A DNA stretch of 64,000 nucleotides from Burkholderiales bacterium (GCA_023511995.1 JAIMAL010000012.1:1-64000); one strand, 5' to 3'. Counted from the stretch's first letter, positions 26,114-35,460 are shown. Notes: generated from the letters alone by a model not told the origin. Program-made: numbers and translations.

Positions 26114-27387
26114 GGCTCCACCCCCGGGGAGGGCGCCGGTTCGAGGAGACCATCGAGCCGGGCGAGGTGAGCATCCCAGCCGTAATCGGCCAGCACCCGG
26201 GCCCGGGCGCGCCGGCCCAGGACTTCCGCCCGCGCGGGGTCAGCAAGCAGCGCGGCGCAGCGGCTTAAGAATTCCCCCGCGCCATCGGCCACCGCCACCT
26301 CCTCCCCGGGGCGGGCGGCAATGCCTTCCAACGCCTGGGGCGAGACCACCGTGGCGCGCGCCATGGCCATGGCCTCCAGCACCTTGTTCTGGATGCCCCG
26401 GGCGATGCGCAAGGGGGCAACCGCCAGGCGGGCATGGGCGAGATAGGGGCGCACGTCGGCGACGGCGCCGGTGACCACCACGCGGGGAAGCCCAGCCAGG
26501 GCCCGCACCCGCGCCTCGGGACGGGCACCGACGATGTAGAACACCGCTGCCGGATGGGCCGCCGAGAGGGCCGGCCACACCGCCTCGGCAAACCAGCACA
26601 CGGCATCCACATTGGCCCAGTAATCCATGGCGCCGGTGAAGACCACGGCCTGCTCCCCCGGCGGGTAGGGACTGGGAAGGCTGGCCTGCGGCGAGAAATA
26701 TTCCGTATCCACGCCGTTGCTGATGGCGAAGATCCGCGCCGCACTCTCCGGGGCCTGACGGCGGAAGAGCTCGGCTTCCGCCGGGGAGACGAAAAGGGAA
26801 GCGGCAAAGGCCCGCGCCACACTGCGCTCGAAGGCGAAGAGGCGCGCTGCCTCCCGCCGGTAGAGGAGGGAGAGGGGAAAAGGGTGGCTGCCCGCATACT
26901 GGCGCCACTTGTCCGAATCCATGTCCACGAAGTCGATGATGCGGTGCACCTCCTGGTAGGGAAGCAGGTATTGCGCCATCGACGAGGAATAGACGAGGGC
27001 CCGCCGCACCCCCTGGGAAAGGCGCGCCTTCACCCAGCGCTCCATGCGCCGGTCGCGGTAATAGGGTAGGGTGAGGGGGCGGCCGGTCACCAGGCCGGTG
27101 AGACTGCGCAAAAGCGCACGGCGGCGGGAGAGCGGCAGCAGACAAATCTCCCCCTCCACCCAGCGGCGCAGGGTTTCCCCATGGGCCCAATCCGCGGGAT
27201 CGTCGACGAAGGCGCCGAGGTGGATGCGGTAGCGTTGGGCCAGATGGCGCAACAGATGGAAGGAGCGGATTTTGTCGCCCTTGTTGGGGGGGTAGGGAAT
27301 GCGGTGCACGAGGTAGAGCAGCTCCGGCCGCGTGGCGCGGGACCCCAAGGGGGAGGGGGAAAGCAACGGCGCGTCCGGGTTCCTCAT
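26110..27387 (-). CDS. PEP-CTERM/EpsH1 system-associated sugar transferase (GT4, stp1 type)
   Basis: GT-B fold transferase of 425 residues. LLYLVHRIPYPPNKGDKIRS near residue 24 is the stp1 signature, followed by YSSSMAQYLLP and IIDFVDMDSDKW; the donor domain has FTGAMDYWANVDAVCWFAE and LEAMAMARATVVSPQ. The ATG at 27387 overlaps the FemAB-like stop (ATGA), removing a 21-codon upstream extension. It lies immediately upstream of xrtA in the operon, the usual position. Substrate unknown. Confidence 0.9.
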   Translation of the reverse strand: MRNPDAPLLSPSPLGSRATRPELLYLVHRIPYPPNKGDKIRSFHLLRHLAQRYRIHLGAFVDDPADWAHGETLRRWVEGEICLLPLSRRRALLRSLTGLVTGRPLTLPYYRDRRMERWVKARLSQGVRRALVYSSSMAQYLLPYQEVHRIIDFVDMDSDKWRQYAGSHPFPLSLLYRREAARLFAFERSVARAFAASLFVSPAEAELFRRQAPESAARIFAISNGVDTEYFSPQASLPSPYPPGEQAVVFTGAMDYWANVDAVCWFAEAVWPALSAAHPAAVFYIVGARPEARVRALAGLPRVVVTGAVADVRPYLAHARLAVAPLRIARGIQNKVLEAMAMARATVVSPQALEGIAARPGEEVAVADGAGEFLSRCAALLADPARAEVLGRRARARVLADYGWDAHLARLDGLLEPAPSPGVEP

Positions 27388-28409
27388 CCGAGAGACTTCA
27401 CCAGATGCGGCCCCAGGGTGTTCACCACCGCCCGCGGCAGGCGTTTCCACAGGGCGATGAAAAGCCGGTATTTGGGATTGGCGGGATTGTGCTGGGGGAT
27501 GTGGGACAAGCGCACCAGGTCGTATTCGTAATAGAGGGGCTGCGGCGTGAAGCCCCAGTTTTTCTTGAAATCGAACTGCCCGGTGCCACGCTTGCTACGC
27601 CCGTAGTCGAAGACGCGGCAGCCCCGCTCGCAGGCATGGCGCATGAGCTCCCAGTACTTGAAATCGTTTGCCGCAAGCTCCCGTGCCGCCGGCACATCTC
27701 CCGCGTAATAGGGGAGCACCTCGTCGCGGAACCAGAAGGTGAGCACACTGCTCACCGCTCGCCCCTGGTGGGTGACGGTGAGCACATCACAATCGGCACC
27801 GAACACCTCCTTGAGCAGGACGAAATAATGGCGGGGCAACACCGGCGTGCCATGGCGGTGCACGTTATCGGCAAAAAGGGCATAGAAGCGGTCCACATCG
27901 GCGTCGAATTCCGCCTTCAGACCGTTTTTCATCCCCTTGCGCACCATGGCGCGCTGCTTGCGGGGAATGGCTTTGAGGTTCGCCTCCACGTCGAGCTCCA
28001 GCGGCTTGCGGAAGGTGCAGTAGAGGTCCTGGGTTGGCCAGTCGGGATGCCGGGGCCGCAGGTTTCGGTATTCGAGGTACCCCACTTGGAGCGCACGGGC
28101 GAGCTTGCGCGCCTCGCTGTCGAGGGCGGCGCGGGCGGCCTCGTCGGTGGTGGCGATGCCGCCATAGACACAGAAAGCGTTGCTGATCAGGGCATGACCG
28201 AAAAGACGGCTGCGGATTTCGGTAAGGGGCAGCACGCCAACGATTTCGCCGCCCCGCTCCGCCAGCAGATAATGGGTGCGGTGGCCGAAGGCGCGTTCCA
28301 GCACCTCCCGCCAGCCGGCGCGGTGGAAGAAGGTGGCCTCGGGACAGGCGGCGACGAAGGCATCCCAGCGTGCCCGGTCGTCGGACGCCATGGGGCGCAC
28401 GCGGATCAC
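27384..28409 (-). CDS. PEP-CTERM system-associated FemAB-like aminoacyl/acyltransferase
   Basis: GNAT-fold protein of 341 residues of the FemAB-related group found in XrtA loci. TFFHRAGWREVLERAFGH and YLLAERGGEIVGVLPL are typical of the first domain, and FDYGRSKRGTGQFDFKKNWG closes the second. FemAB enzymes transfer amino acids from aminoacyl-tRNA; in EPS loci the acceptor could be an amino sugar, though this is inference. The GTG at 28409 overlaps the deacetylase stop (GTGA), deciding the start. It is flanked by deacetylase and sugar-transferase genes, which fits modification of a freed amino group. Confidence 0.88.
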   Translation of the reverse strand: MIRVRPMASDDRARWDAFVAACPEATFFHRAGWREVLERAFGHRTHYLLAERGGEIVGVLPLTEIRSRLFGHALISNAFCVYGGIATTDEAARAALDSEARKLARALQVGYLEYRNLRPRHPDWPTQDLYCTFRKPLELDVEANLKAIPRKQRAMVRKGMKNGLKAEFDADVDRFYALFADNVHRHGTPVLPRHYFVLLKEVFGADCDVLTVTHQGRAVSSVLTFWFRDEVLPYYAGDVPAARELAANDFKYWELMRHACERGCRVFDYGRSKRGTGQFDFKKNWGFTPQPLYYEYDLVRLSHIPQHNPANPKYRLFIALWKRLPRAVVNTLGPHLVKSLG

Positions 28410-29239
28410 CGGGTTTCGTTCAAGAAGATGCGGTCCATCCGGTCCCATTGGAAATCCTCGAGCAGGCGGATCAGTCGTCCTTCCATGCGCGACAGGTTGA
28501 GGTAATGCCGGAAACGGGCCTTCGCCCCCACCCCCTTCTGTCGCGGCTGCTGCGGGTCGATTTCCCAGGGGTGGAAATAGAAAATGCCGGGCTGGCCGTC
28601 ATGGCGGTTGACCCGGGCCAGCATCCAGCGGGACACGGCATAGGGCAGCAGACGGAAATAACCGCCCCCCGCCGCGGGAAGATTGCGCCCGAACAATTGC
28701 ACCGTCGTGGCCGGAAGCTCCAACACGCCCCCCTGGCGGGGACGATGGGCAAAGCGGGGCGCCTCCGGCATGCCGTAGTGATCGTGGCGCACGGGATAGA
28801 TGCTGGAGCTGTAGCGATAGCCGGCTTCCGCCAGCGCCTCCAGCGCCCACAGATTGTCACCGTTGATGGAAAAGCTGGGGGCGCGATAGCCCTTCACCGC
28901 CACGCCGGCAATGTCCTCCAGGATGGCCTTGGCGCGCGTCACATCGGCGCGGAATTCGGCGGGGGACTGCTCGGCGACGCGCCGGTGGCCGTAGCCATGG
29001 CTGGCGAGCTCATGACCGTTCTCCACGATGGCGCGCACGATGCGGGGATAACGCTCCGCCACCCAGCCCAGGGTGAAGAAGGTCGCCCGCGCCCCGTAGC
29101 GGGCAAGCAGCTCGAGGATACGCTCCACGTTGCGCTCCACGCGGCAGGGCAGATGATCCCAATGCTCCCGCGGGATGTGGTGGGCAAAGGCGGAGACGTG
29201 GAAATAATCCTCCACGTCGATGGTCATGGCGTTTTTCAT
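28406..29239 (-). CDS. XrtA-associated polysaccharide deacetylase
   Basis: NodB-family deacetylase of 277 residues, the PEP-CTERM locus type (DUF3473-like C-terminus). TIDVEDYFHVSAF at residues 6-18 carries the metal Asp, ATFFTLGWVAERYP is the next strand, and ASHGYGHRRV supplies the His ligands; YRAPSFSI and FYFHPWEIDPQQPR complete the active site. The ATG at 29239 overlaps the epimerase stop (ATGA); a second ATG four codons in is an alternative. It removes N-acetyl groups from EPS sugars, presumably GlcNAc- or ManNAc-derived given the adjacent epimerase. Confidence 0.92.
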   Translation of the reverse strand: MKNAMTIDVEDYFHVSAFAHHIPREHWDHLPCRVERNVERILELLARYGARATFFTLGWVAERYPRIVRAIVENGHELASHGYGHRRVAEQSPAEFRADVTRAKAILEDIAGVAVKGYRAPSFSINGDNLWALEALAEAGYRYSSSIYPVRHDHYGMPEAPRFAHRPRQGGVLELPATTVQLFGRNLPAAGGGYFRLLPYAVSRWMLARVNRHDGQPGIFYFHPWEIDPQQPRQKGVGAKARFRHYLNLSRMEGRLIRLLEDFQWDRMDRIFLNETR

Positions 29240-30384
29240 GCCGCCACCGTCCTTGTTACGCCCACACCGAGCCAGCCGGCCAGGTGGCGGGCGATGCGCC
29301 GCGCGGCCTGGCCATCCCAGTATTCGGGGATGCGTCCCGCCTTGCCGCCGGTGGCGAGGATGTCGTCCACCGCGGCGAGAATCGCTTCCCGCGACCGGCC
29401 CACCAGGGTATTGGTGCCTTCCTCGATGGTGATGGGCCGCTCGGTGTTTTCGCGCAAGGTGAGACAGGGCACACCCAGGGCGGTGGTCTCCTCCTGGATG
29501 CCGCCGGAATCGGTGAGCACCAGGCGCGCCTCGCGCAAAAGCCCCAGCATCTCCAGATAACCCAAGGGCGGCAAGAGGTAAAGCCCCGGCAAGCCCAGCC
29601 GCGATTTGAGACCGAAGGCCTCGATGCGACCCAGCGTGCGCGGGTGGAGGGGAAACACCACCGGCAGACGCTGCGCCACCTCGCCCACGGTGGCGAGCAG
29701 CCCATCCAGCACCGCCGGCTCGTCCACATTGGAAGGCCGGTGCAGAGTCAGCACGGCAAACCCTTCCCGCGCGGCCTCGGCGACAAGGCCGGCGCGAACG
29801 AGGGTGTGCGCCGCGGGCACGGCACGGGGCAGATTGTGGCGCAGGGTGTCGATCATCACGTTGCCGACGAAGTGAATGCGCCCGGAATCGATGCCTTCGC
29901 GTCGCAGATTGGCTTCCGCCTGCCGCTCGGTGGTGTAGAGGAGATCGGAAATCTGGTCGGTGAGCACCCGGTTGATCTCCTCCGGCATGCTGCGATCGAA
30001 ACTGCGCAGACCCGCCTCCACGTGGATCACCCCCACGCCTTTTTTTGCCGCCACCAGGGCGCAGGCGATGGTGGAATTCACATCCCCCACCACCAGCACC
30101 GCCGCCGGCGTGAGGGCATCCAGCACGGGCTCGAAGCGGCGCATGATTTCCGCCGTCTGCACTGCGTGGCTGGCGGAGCCCACCTCCAGGTTGATGTCGG
30201 GCTCGGGAATGCCCAGCTCGGCGAAGAAACGGCGGTTCATCGCCTCGTCGTAGTGCTGCCCGGTATGGAGCAGCCGGGCGGGGATCGCGGCTTCCGCCAG
30301 CGCCGCCATGATGGGAGCGATTTTCATGAAATTGGGACGCGCCCCCACTACACAGAGCACGCCACCGGTGAGCGCTTCAGCCAT
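29236..30384 (-). CDS. wecB: UDP-N-acetylglucosamine 2-epimerase (non-hydrolysing)
   Basis: Cytoplasmic enzyme interconverting UDP-GlcNAc and UDP-ManNAc, supplying a donor for the EPS. The 382-residue protein has VVGARPNFMKIAPI at its start, LHTGQHYDEAMNR, VVGDVNSTIA, HVEAGLRSFDRSMPEEINR and TDSGGIQEETTALGVP, the full conserved set with active-site Asp, Glu and His. The ATG at 30384 is chosen so that the protein starts ten residues before the first strand; it overlaps the ATPase gene by 8 bases. No dehydrogenase (wecC-like) gene is adjacent, so ManNAc itself or a product made elsewhere is used. Confidence 0.93.
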   Translation of the reverse strand: MAEALTGGVLCVVGARPNFMKIAPIMAALAEAAIPARLLHTGQHYDEAMNRRFFAELGIPEPDINLEVGSASHAVQTAEIMRRFEPVLDALTPAAVLVVGDVNSTIACALVAAKKGVGVIHVEAGLRSFDRSMPEEINRVLTDQISDLLYTTERQAEANLRREGIDSGRIHFVGNVMIDTLRHNLPRAVPAAHTLVRAGLVAEAAREGFAVLTLHRPSNVDEPAVLDGLLATVGEVAQRLPVVFPLHPRTLGRIEAFGLKSRLGLPGLYLLPPLGYLEMLGLLREARLVLTDSGGIQEETTALGVPCLTLRENTERPITIEEGTNTLVGRSREAILAAVDDILATGGKAGRIPEYWDGQAARRIARHLAGWLGVGVTRTVAA

Positions 30385-31366
30385 GGGAGACCTTCTCCTC
30401 GCCCCGCTCGCCACCCTGGACGTAGAGGAGTTTGCGCATCATGGCAAGCAGCCGGTTGAGGGAACGCTCGATGCCCTCCAGGCGTTCCACCAGCAGCGCC
30501 GCATCGGGGGCGGGGGCGGCCGCTGTCTTCGTCTTCGTCGGCGCCCCGCTGTAGGCCACCTCCTGGGAGAGATCGGCAATGACCTCCTCCACATCGGCGC
30601 GTTCGAAGTGGTGTTTCTCGGCGAGAAAGCCAAGGAGCATGAGGCGGTCGCAGAGGGTGTTGATGCGCCGCGGGATGCCGCCCGTGAATTCATGGATCAG
30701 GGCAAAGGCGCCATCGCTGATGGAGGGGTCGTTCTGCCAGCCCACCAACTCCAGCCGGTGCTGGATGTAGGCGCGGGTCTCCGCCGCGTCCATGGCGGAG
30801 AGATGATAGGAGGCAATCACCCGCTGCTTGAGCTGTTGCAGCTCCTCGCTTTGCAGGGTGATGCGGAATTCCGGCTGCCCCAGCAGAAAGCTTTGCAAAA
30901 GGGGTTCATTGCCATGCTGGAAGTTGGACAGCATACGCAATTCCTCCACCGCCCGCGGCGAAAGATTCTGCGCCTCGTCCACCACCAACAGCGCCCGCTT
31001 GCCCTGGCGGTGCACGGAAAGGAGATAGCTTTCCAGTTTCTTGAGGAGGGAGGCCTTGCTCAAGCCCTCCTGTTCCAGGCCGAAGGCCGCCGCCACCGCG
31101 CGCAGCATGTCGTCGGCGTCGAGCTGGGTGGAGACGATCTGCGCCGCGACCACGTCCTCGTGTTCCAGTTTTTTGAAGAGATTGCGCACCAGCATGGTCT
31201 TGCCGGCACCGATCTCGCCGGTGATGACGATGAAGCCCTCCTTGAGGCTCAAGCCATATTCCAGGTAGGCCATGGCCCGCTTGTGCACCTTGCTGGCGAA
31301 GAAGAAGCGGGGATCGGGATTGAGGGAGAAAGGTTTGGCACGCAGGTGGTAAAACGCTTCGTACAC
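30377..31366 (-). CDS. XrtA/PEP-CTERM locus AAA ATPase (ExeA-like)
   Basis: Cytoplasmic ATPase of 329 residues, the general-secretion ExeA-like type found in EPS/PEP-CTERM loci. YHLRAKPFSLNPDPRFFF opens the protein, the Walker A is GEIGAGKT near residue 50, and LLVVDEAQNLS is the Walker B. Its C-terminal 70 residues are charged and likely helical. It starts at GTG 31366 with GAGGA about 6 nt upstream. Its job in EPS assembly is not established for the family; control of export or chain length is usually suggested. Confidence 0.92.
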   Translation of the reverse strand: MYEAFYHLRAKPFSLNPDPRFFFASKVHKRAMAYLEYGLSLKEGFIVITGEIGAGKTMLVRNLFKKLEHEDVVAAQIVSTQLDADDMLRAVAAAFGLEQEGLSKASLLKKLESYLLSVHRQGKRALLVVDEAQNLSPRAVEELRMLSNFQHGNEPLLQSFLLGQPEFRITLQSEELQQLKQRVIASYHLSAMDAAETRAYIQHRLELVGWQNDPSISDGAFALIHEFTGGIPRRINTLCDRLMLLGFLAEKHHFERADVEEVIADLSQEVAYSGAPTKTKTAAAPAPDAALLVERLEGIERSLNRLLAMMRKLLYVQGGERGEEKVSHG

Positions 31367-31377
31367 AGCAGTCCTCG

Positions 31378-32907
31378 TCAGAACTGATAGTTGACGGTGC
31401 CGATGAGGGCGTTTTCGCGGAAACCCGCGGCAGAGACGTCGCTGTCACGCTGCTGATGGCGCAGATTCAGGCTGCCGGTGAGCTGGGGGCTGAAGGCCCG
31501 GGTGATGCCGAGGTTGATGAGCTTGAGCTCGTCCGTGCGGTCGAGCGCCACGAAGCGGATGCGTGTCCAGCCGAGATTGCCGGTGGCGGTGAGCCGTGGC
31601 GAAAGCCGCCAGGCGATGCCCAGATTGAGGCCCCGCTGCTTGACCACGTTGGTACTGGCGAAAGGCCCGGCGTTGATGAGCGCCCCCGCCGCCGTGCCCG
31701 ATTCCAGGGCTTCCCGCGACAGATCATAGAAGGCCAGCACGCTGGTGGTCTTGGCGGTGCTGAAGGCCACCGAGGCATCGAAACGTTTTTCCAAGTAGAC
31801 GAGCTGGGAGAGGACGTGCAAGGGATCGGTCACCGTCGCCGGCAGATTGAGGAGTGTCATCAAGGCCTGCACGAACTGGGCGCGGGTGGCGGCATCGGGG
31901 ATGCTGTCCCTGTACAGCGCATCGAGGAAGGCCGCCGTCGACAACGTGGCTGGCACGGTAAACTGGGAGACGAAGGTGGTCACGTTGCGGCCGTATCCCA
32001 GGTGCCAGTTGGTACGGCGCATGCGGTGGTCCAGTTTCAGGCCGTAGGTTTTGCCGAAATAGCGCTCGCCGGTGAAGGCATCGAGCTGGGTGCGCACGGT
32101 GGGGGTCCAGGTGGCCCCGAACTGCCAGAAGCTGCCGCTGTTTTTCCGGCCGGTGAGGGCCACGTAGTTGTTGTCATCGAAACCCGCCGTGCCATAGAGC
32201 CGCAGCCGGGGCAGGATGCGGTAACCCACTGTCCCCGACACCGTGGATAGGCGCACATCGGGGCGCGTCTGGTAATCGATGGCGCTGCTCGTGTAGGAAA
32301 GCCCCCAGTTCAAGTCGCGGAAGGCGCTGCCGCTGGTGAGGCTCAACTGCACGCCATCGGTGCTGCTGTCGGCAACGCCACTGCCGGAGCGTACCTCGCT
32401 GTGGGTGTAACGCAAAAGTCCGTTGGCGGTGGAACCGAAGCGGTGCTGCCAGTAGGGGCTGATGGTGATCTGGCTCACGTTGGTGAGATTGCCGGCGGTG
32501 GTGGCCGTATCGGCGCCGACAGGCCCAAGCAGGGAAGTGATCTGCTGGCTGATGGCGGCCGTGGCATCGACAAACACCTCATCCTCGATGAGCTCTGCCT
32601 TGCTGCGCGCGGCAAGGTGGTGATAGGTGCGGCTGCGGCTGGAGTCGTCCGCATAGAAGAGGTTTTGCATCCGGTAGGTGAAATCCACCTCCAGCCGCGC
32701 GCCTTTCTTCTGCGCGGAGAAGTAGGGCGTCAGTTCAGTGATGAGGTCGCTTTTGCGGTCGGTCGCCGAAAGGCGGGCGTTGTCGGTGTAGGTTTCCTTG
32801 GCGGTGAGTCCTGCGGAAAGTTTCCAGTCCGCGGCCTGCGCCGCGGGCATGGCGATACCCAGCACGCTCAGCACCGCGAAGGCGGCCTTGTGGAATCTTC
32901 CCCCCAT
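31378..32907 (-). CDS. PEP-CTERM system-associated outer-membrane beta-barrel protein
   Basis: A 509-residue protein of the uncharacterised PEP-CTERM-associated type. It begins with a signal peptide ending AAQAADWK, then alternates amphipathic strands with tyrosine and glycine turns (for example KETYTDNARL, NLFYADDSSRSRTYHH) and ends in NYQF, the terminal aromatic typical of outer-membrane barrels. The ATG at 32907 follows GGGGAGGA about 12 nt upstream; a GTG at 32934 is an alternative that adds nine residues. It probably forms or assists the outer-membrane exit for the polymer together with the export lipoprotein. The function is inferred from its operon. Confidence 0.86.
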   Translation of the reverse strand: MGGRFHKAAFAVLSVLGIAMPAAQAADWKLSAGLTAKETYTDNARLSATDRKSDLITELTPYFSAQKKGARLEVDFTYRMQNLFYADDSSRSRTYHHLAARSKAELIEDEVFVDATAAISQQITSLLGPVGADTATTAGNLTNVSQITISPYWQHRFGSTANGLLRYTHSEVRSGSGVADSSTDGVQLSLTSGSAFRDLNWGLSYTSSAIDYQTRPDVRLSTVSGTVGYRILPRLRLYGTAGFDDNNYVALTGRKNSGSFWQFGATWTPTVRTQLDAFTGERYFGKTYGLKLDHRMRRTNWHLGYGRNVTTFVSQFTVPATLSTAAFLDALYRDSIPDAATRAQFVQALMTLLNLPATVTDPLHVLSQLVYLEKRFDASVAFSTAKTTSVLAFYDLSREALESGTAAGALINAGPFASTNVVKQRGLNLGIAWRLSPRLTATGNLGWTRIRFVALDRTDELKLINLGITRAFSPQLTGSLNLRHQQRDSDVSAAGFRENALIGTVNYQF

Positions 32908-32937
32908 GGTTGCTTGCTTCCTCCCCTTGGCCACCCC

Positions 32938-33858
32938 TCAGGTTCCATAGCGGCCATAGCCATAGCCGTAGCCGTAATAGCCCCCCGCGCTCTGGGGACT
33001 GGTGGTTTTGTTGAGCACCATGCTGATGGCCGCACCGCAATCCTCGATGAGGGCGAGCGCCTCCCGCACCGCGCTTTGCGGCGTATGGTCCGCCTCCACC
33101 ACCATCACGATCTGCCCCATGTGGGCGGCGAGCACGCTGGCCTCGGAGGTGGACAACAGCGGCGGCGAATCGAAGATGACGATCCGGTCGGCATAGCGAC
33201 TTGCCATGTCATCGACGAGACGGTTCATCACCTCACTGGCGAGCAGTTCCGTGGCCCGTTTGTAGGGCGTCCCCGCCGGCAACAGGGTGAGCTTTTCCAC
33301 GTTGGTCTTGAGCAGGACGTCGGCCAGCGACAGCCGCGGGTCCCGCAGCACGTCGAGCAGCCCATGCTCCGCTTTGACGCCCAGGTATTCGAGAAGCTTG
33401 GGCTTGGCCACGTCTGCATCCACCAGCAATACGGTACGGTCGAGCTCCATGGCGATGGAGATGGCCAGGTTGACGGCGCAGAAGGTCTTGCCCTCGCCGG
33501 GCAGGGCGCTTGTCACCATGATCATGTTGCCCCGGGGCACCGCCTCGCCCCCCTGCCCCGTGGCATTGATGAGAAGCGGCCGCTTGATGAGGCGGAACTC
33601 TTCGGCGATCTCGGTGCGGTCCGCATCCGGGGTGACGAAACCGGTGGCCTTGAGGCGGGCCAGGTTGATGGTGACGCTGTGGGTGGTGACCGCCGGGGCT
33701 TCCGCCGTGGCCGGCGCGGCGGGCGGCTCCGCCTTTTTCTCCATCGCCTTTGCGATCAGGCCGGCGCCGCTGTCCGCCGCGGCCCCCGGCTCGGCGGAGG
33801 GCGGGCTGGCCGTGTCACTGCGGCTCAGCTTGTCCACGGCTTTTTCGATGAGACTCAT
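32938..33858 (-). CDS. XrtA-associated tyrosine autokinase (BY-kinase)
   Basis: Cytoplasmic BY-kinase of 306 residues that partners the chain-length protein. The Walker A is SALPGEGKT at about 117-125, the Walker A' is LLVDADVAKPK, and Walker B lies in VIFDSPPLL. The C-terminus carries a tyrosine cluster, residues 294, 295, 297, 299, 301 and 304, the usual autophosphorylation tail. The N-terminal 60 residues are Ala/Pro-rich and variable. It is transcribed just after the chain-length gene, as in other XrtA loci. Cycles of phosphorylation are expected to control polymer length. Confidence 0.93.
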   Translation of the reverse strand: MSLIEKAVDKLSRSDTASPPSAEPGAAADSGAGLIAKAMEKKAEPPAAPATAEAPAVTTHSVTINLARLKATGFVTPDADRTEIAEEFRLIKRPLLINATGQGGEAVPRGNMIMVTSALPGEGKTFCAVNLAISIAMELDRTVLLVDADVAKPKLLEYLGVKAEHGLLDVLRDPRLSLADVLLKTNVEKLTLLPAGTPYKRATELLASEVMNRLVDDMASRYADRIVIFDSPPLLSTSEASVLAAHMGQIVMVVEADHTPQSAVREALALIEDCGAAISMVLNKTTSPQSAGGYYGYGYGYGRYGT

Positions 33859-33876
33859 GGGTGACTCCCTTCAGGG

Positions 33877-35418
33877 TCAGGCGCTGCGGCCAAGCAGGGC
33901 CAGTGCGGAAATGAGTACGCCATAGGCGCCAACGAGGCCGGCCACGGAAGCGGCGAAGGCCGCCAGGCCGCGCCGCCGCTGTCTTTTCTGGGCGGGGTTC
34001 CAGACCATGGAGACCGAGCCGAGAATCGGATAGGGCGCCACTTCCCGCAGCGCAGTGCGGTCGGGAATGACGGGGATGATCTGGCTGATGAGGAAGGCCA
34101 CCGCCACGCCCGCCCCCAGCGCCACCAGCAGCACCAGGGAAACGAGGAGGGGTCGGTTGGGGAAGACGGGCTTGGAAGGCACCCGTGGCGGATCCACCAC
34201 CCGGAAGTCGATGACCTCCGTCTTCGCTTCCATCTGCTCGGAGATTTCCGCAGATTCGCGCCGCTTGAGGAGCGCCTCGTAGTTGGCCTTGTTCACTTCG
34301 TAATCGCGGGTGAGCTGGGTGAGCTGGGCTTCCACCTCCGGCACCATGTTCACCGCATGCTTGAGCTGGGCATGACGGGCGGCAAGCTCATTCACCCGCG
34401 CCCGTAGGGAAGCCACGTTGGCTTCCGCCTCGGAAAGGGAAATGGCAAGCTGCTGGTAGTAGGGGTTCACCACGCTGCCGGCGGAGGCAGCGGTGGGTTT
34501 GCGGTTTTTCGCCTCGGCGAGCTTCTGCTGTTCCAGTTTCTCGATGAGCCGCTTGGTCGCCACCACGTCAGGGTGCTGTTCGGTATAGACGAGGCGCAGC
34601 TGATCCAGGCGGCGCTGCTGTTCCTGGATGCGGGCATCCAGCTCGGGATTGCTCAGCGCTGCTGCGGGCGCCTCCTTGTCCAGTTCCGGCCGCTCGTCGG
34701 CGAGCTGCCGCTTGAGCTGGTCGCGCCGGGATTCCGCCTCGCGCAGGGCAAGCTGGGCCTCGGCCAGAGCCTGCTGGGCCGCCGCGAGTTTGGTGAAGTA
34801 ATCCCCGCCTTCGCCCGGCATCAGCCCCACGTGTTTCTGTTTGAATTCCTTGAGCGCCTGCTCCGCGGCCAGGAGTTTCTCCTCGTAGCTTTTGAGTTGA
34901 TCCTCGATGAAGCGCTTGGCGGTGTCGGTGTCCTTGCGCTTGGTGCCCAGACTGCTTTCCACCAGGATGGTGAGCAGGGACTGCACGACCCGTTTGGCGG
35001 TCTCCGGATCCCGGTGCTGGTAGCGGATGACGTAGAGATTGTCGCCCCGCGCCGCCTCGAGCTTGATGTCGCTGGCCAGCCCGTCGAGGAGGACCTCCAG
35101 TTCCTTGGGCGTCTTGGCGGTGACGTCGAGGTCGGTCATGCGCGCCACCTTTTCCATGTTGGGCCGGGAAATGAGGGTGCGCGTCATCATGGTGACGATC
35201 TGGTCCATGTTGGGCGCGACGGTGAGCCCGGACATGAGGGGCTTGAGGATGGACTGGGTGTCGATATATACCCGCGCCGTCGCCTCGTAGCGGTTAGGGG
35301 TCAGATAGACCCAGGTCCAGCCGGCGATGGCCACCAGCCAGGCGACGATGACGGCGTACCAGCGGCGCAGCCACATGGCACGCAGATAAGACATCAGTTT
35401 GGCGAGGACCTCATGCAT
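33877..35418 (-). CDS. XrtA-associated polysaccharide chain-length determinant (Wzz/PCP type)
   Basis: Inner-membrane polysaccharide co-polymerase of 513 residues. One membrane helix follows LRRWYAVIVAWLVAIAG (residues about 19-35), the periplasmic part runs to about 420 and is rich in heptad-like Glu/Lys/Leu segments (long coiled coils), and a second helix is LLVSLVLLVALGAGVAVAFL. A third hydrophobic stretch lies at the C-terminus. The Pro-rich VPSKPVFPNRP before the second helix is the classic Wzz motif. It lies between the export lipoprotein and kinase genes and forms the periplasmic bridge of the secretion machine. Confidence 0.93.
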   Translation of the reverse strand: MHEVLAKLMSYLRAMWLRRWYAVIVAWLVAIAGWTWVYLTPNRYEATARVYIDTQSILKPLMSGLTVAPNMDQIVTMMTRTLISRPNMEKVARMTDLDVTAKTPKELEVLLDGLASDIKLEAARGDNLYVIRYQHRDPETAKRVVQSLLTILVESSLGTKRKDTDTAKRFIEDQLKSYEEKLLAAEQALKEFKQKHVGLMPGEGGDYFTKLAAAQQALAEAQLALREAESRRDQLKRQLADERPELDKEAPAAALSNPELDARIQEQQRRLDQLRLVYTEQHPDVVATKRLIEKLEQQKLAEAKNRKPTAASAGSVVNPYYQQLAISLSEAEANVASLRARVNELAARHAQLKHAVNMVPEVEAQLTQLTRDYEVNKANYEALLKRRESAEISEQMEAKTEVIDFRVVDPPRVPSKPVFPNRPLLVSLVLLVALGAGVAVAFLISQIIPVIPDRTALREVAPYPILGSVSMVWNPAQKRQRRRGLAAFAASVAGLVGAYGVLISALALLGRSA

Positions 35419-35460
35419 GGCGCACCCTCTTTCCGTCCCGGCGGCTGCCGGAAGCCGTCA

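Noticed and set aside
32940-32990. A Gly-Tyr repeat as a DNA repeat or frameshift hotspot
   Set aside because: It is the expected tyrosine-rich tail of the autokinase, in frame and ending normally.
33858-33877. A possible promoter between the kinase and chain-length genes
   Set aside because: The gap is only 18 bases and contains a ribosome site but no promoter elements.
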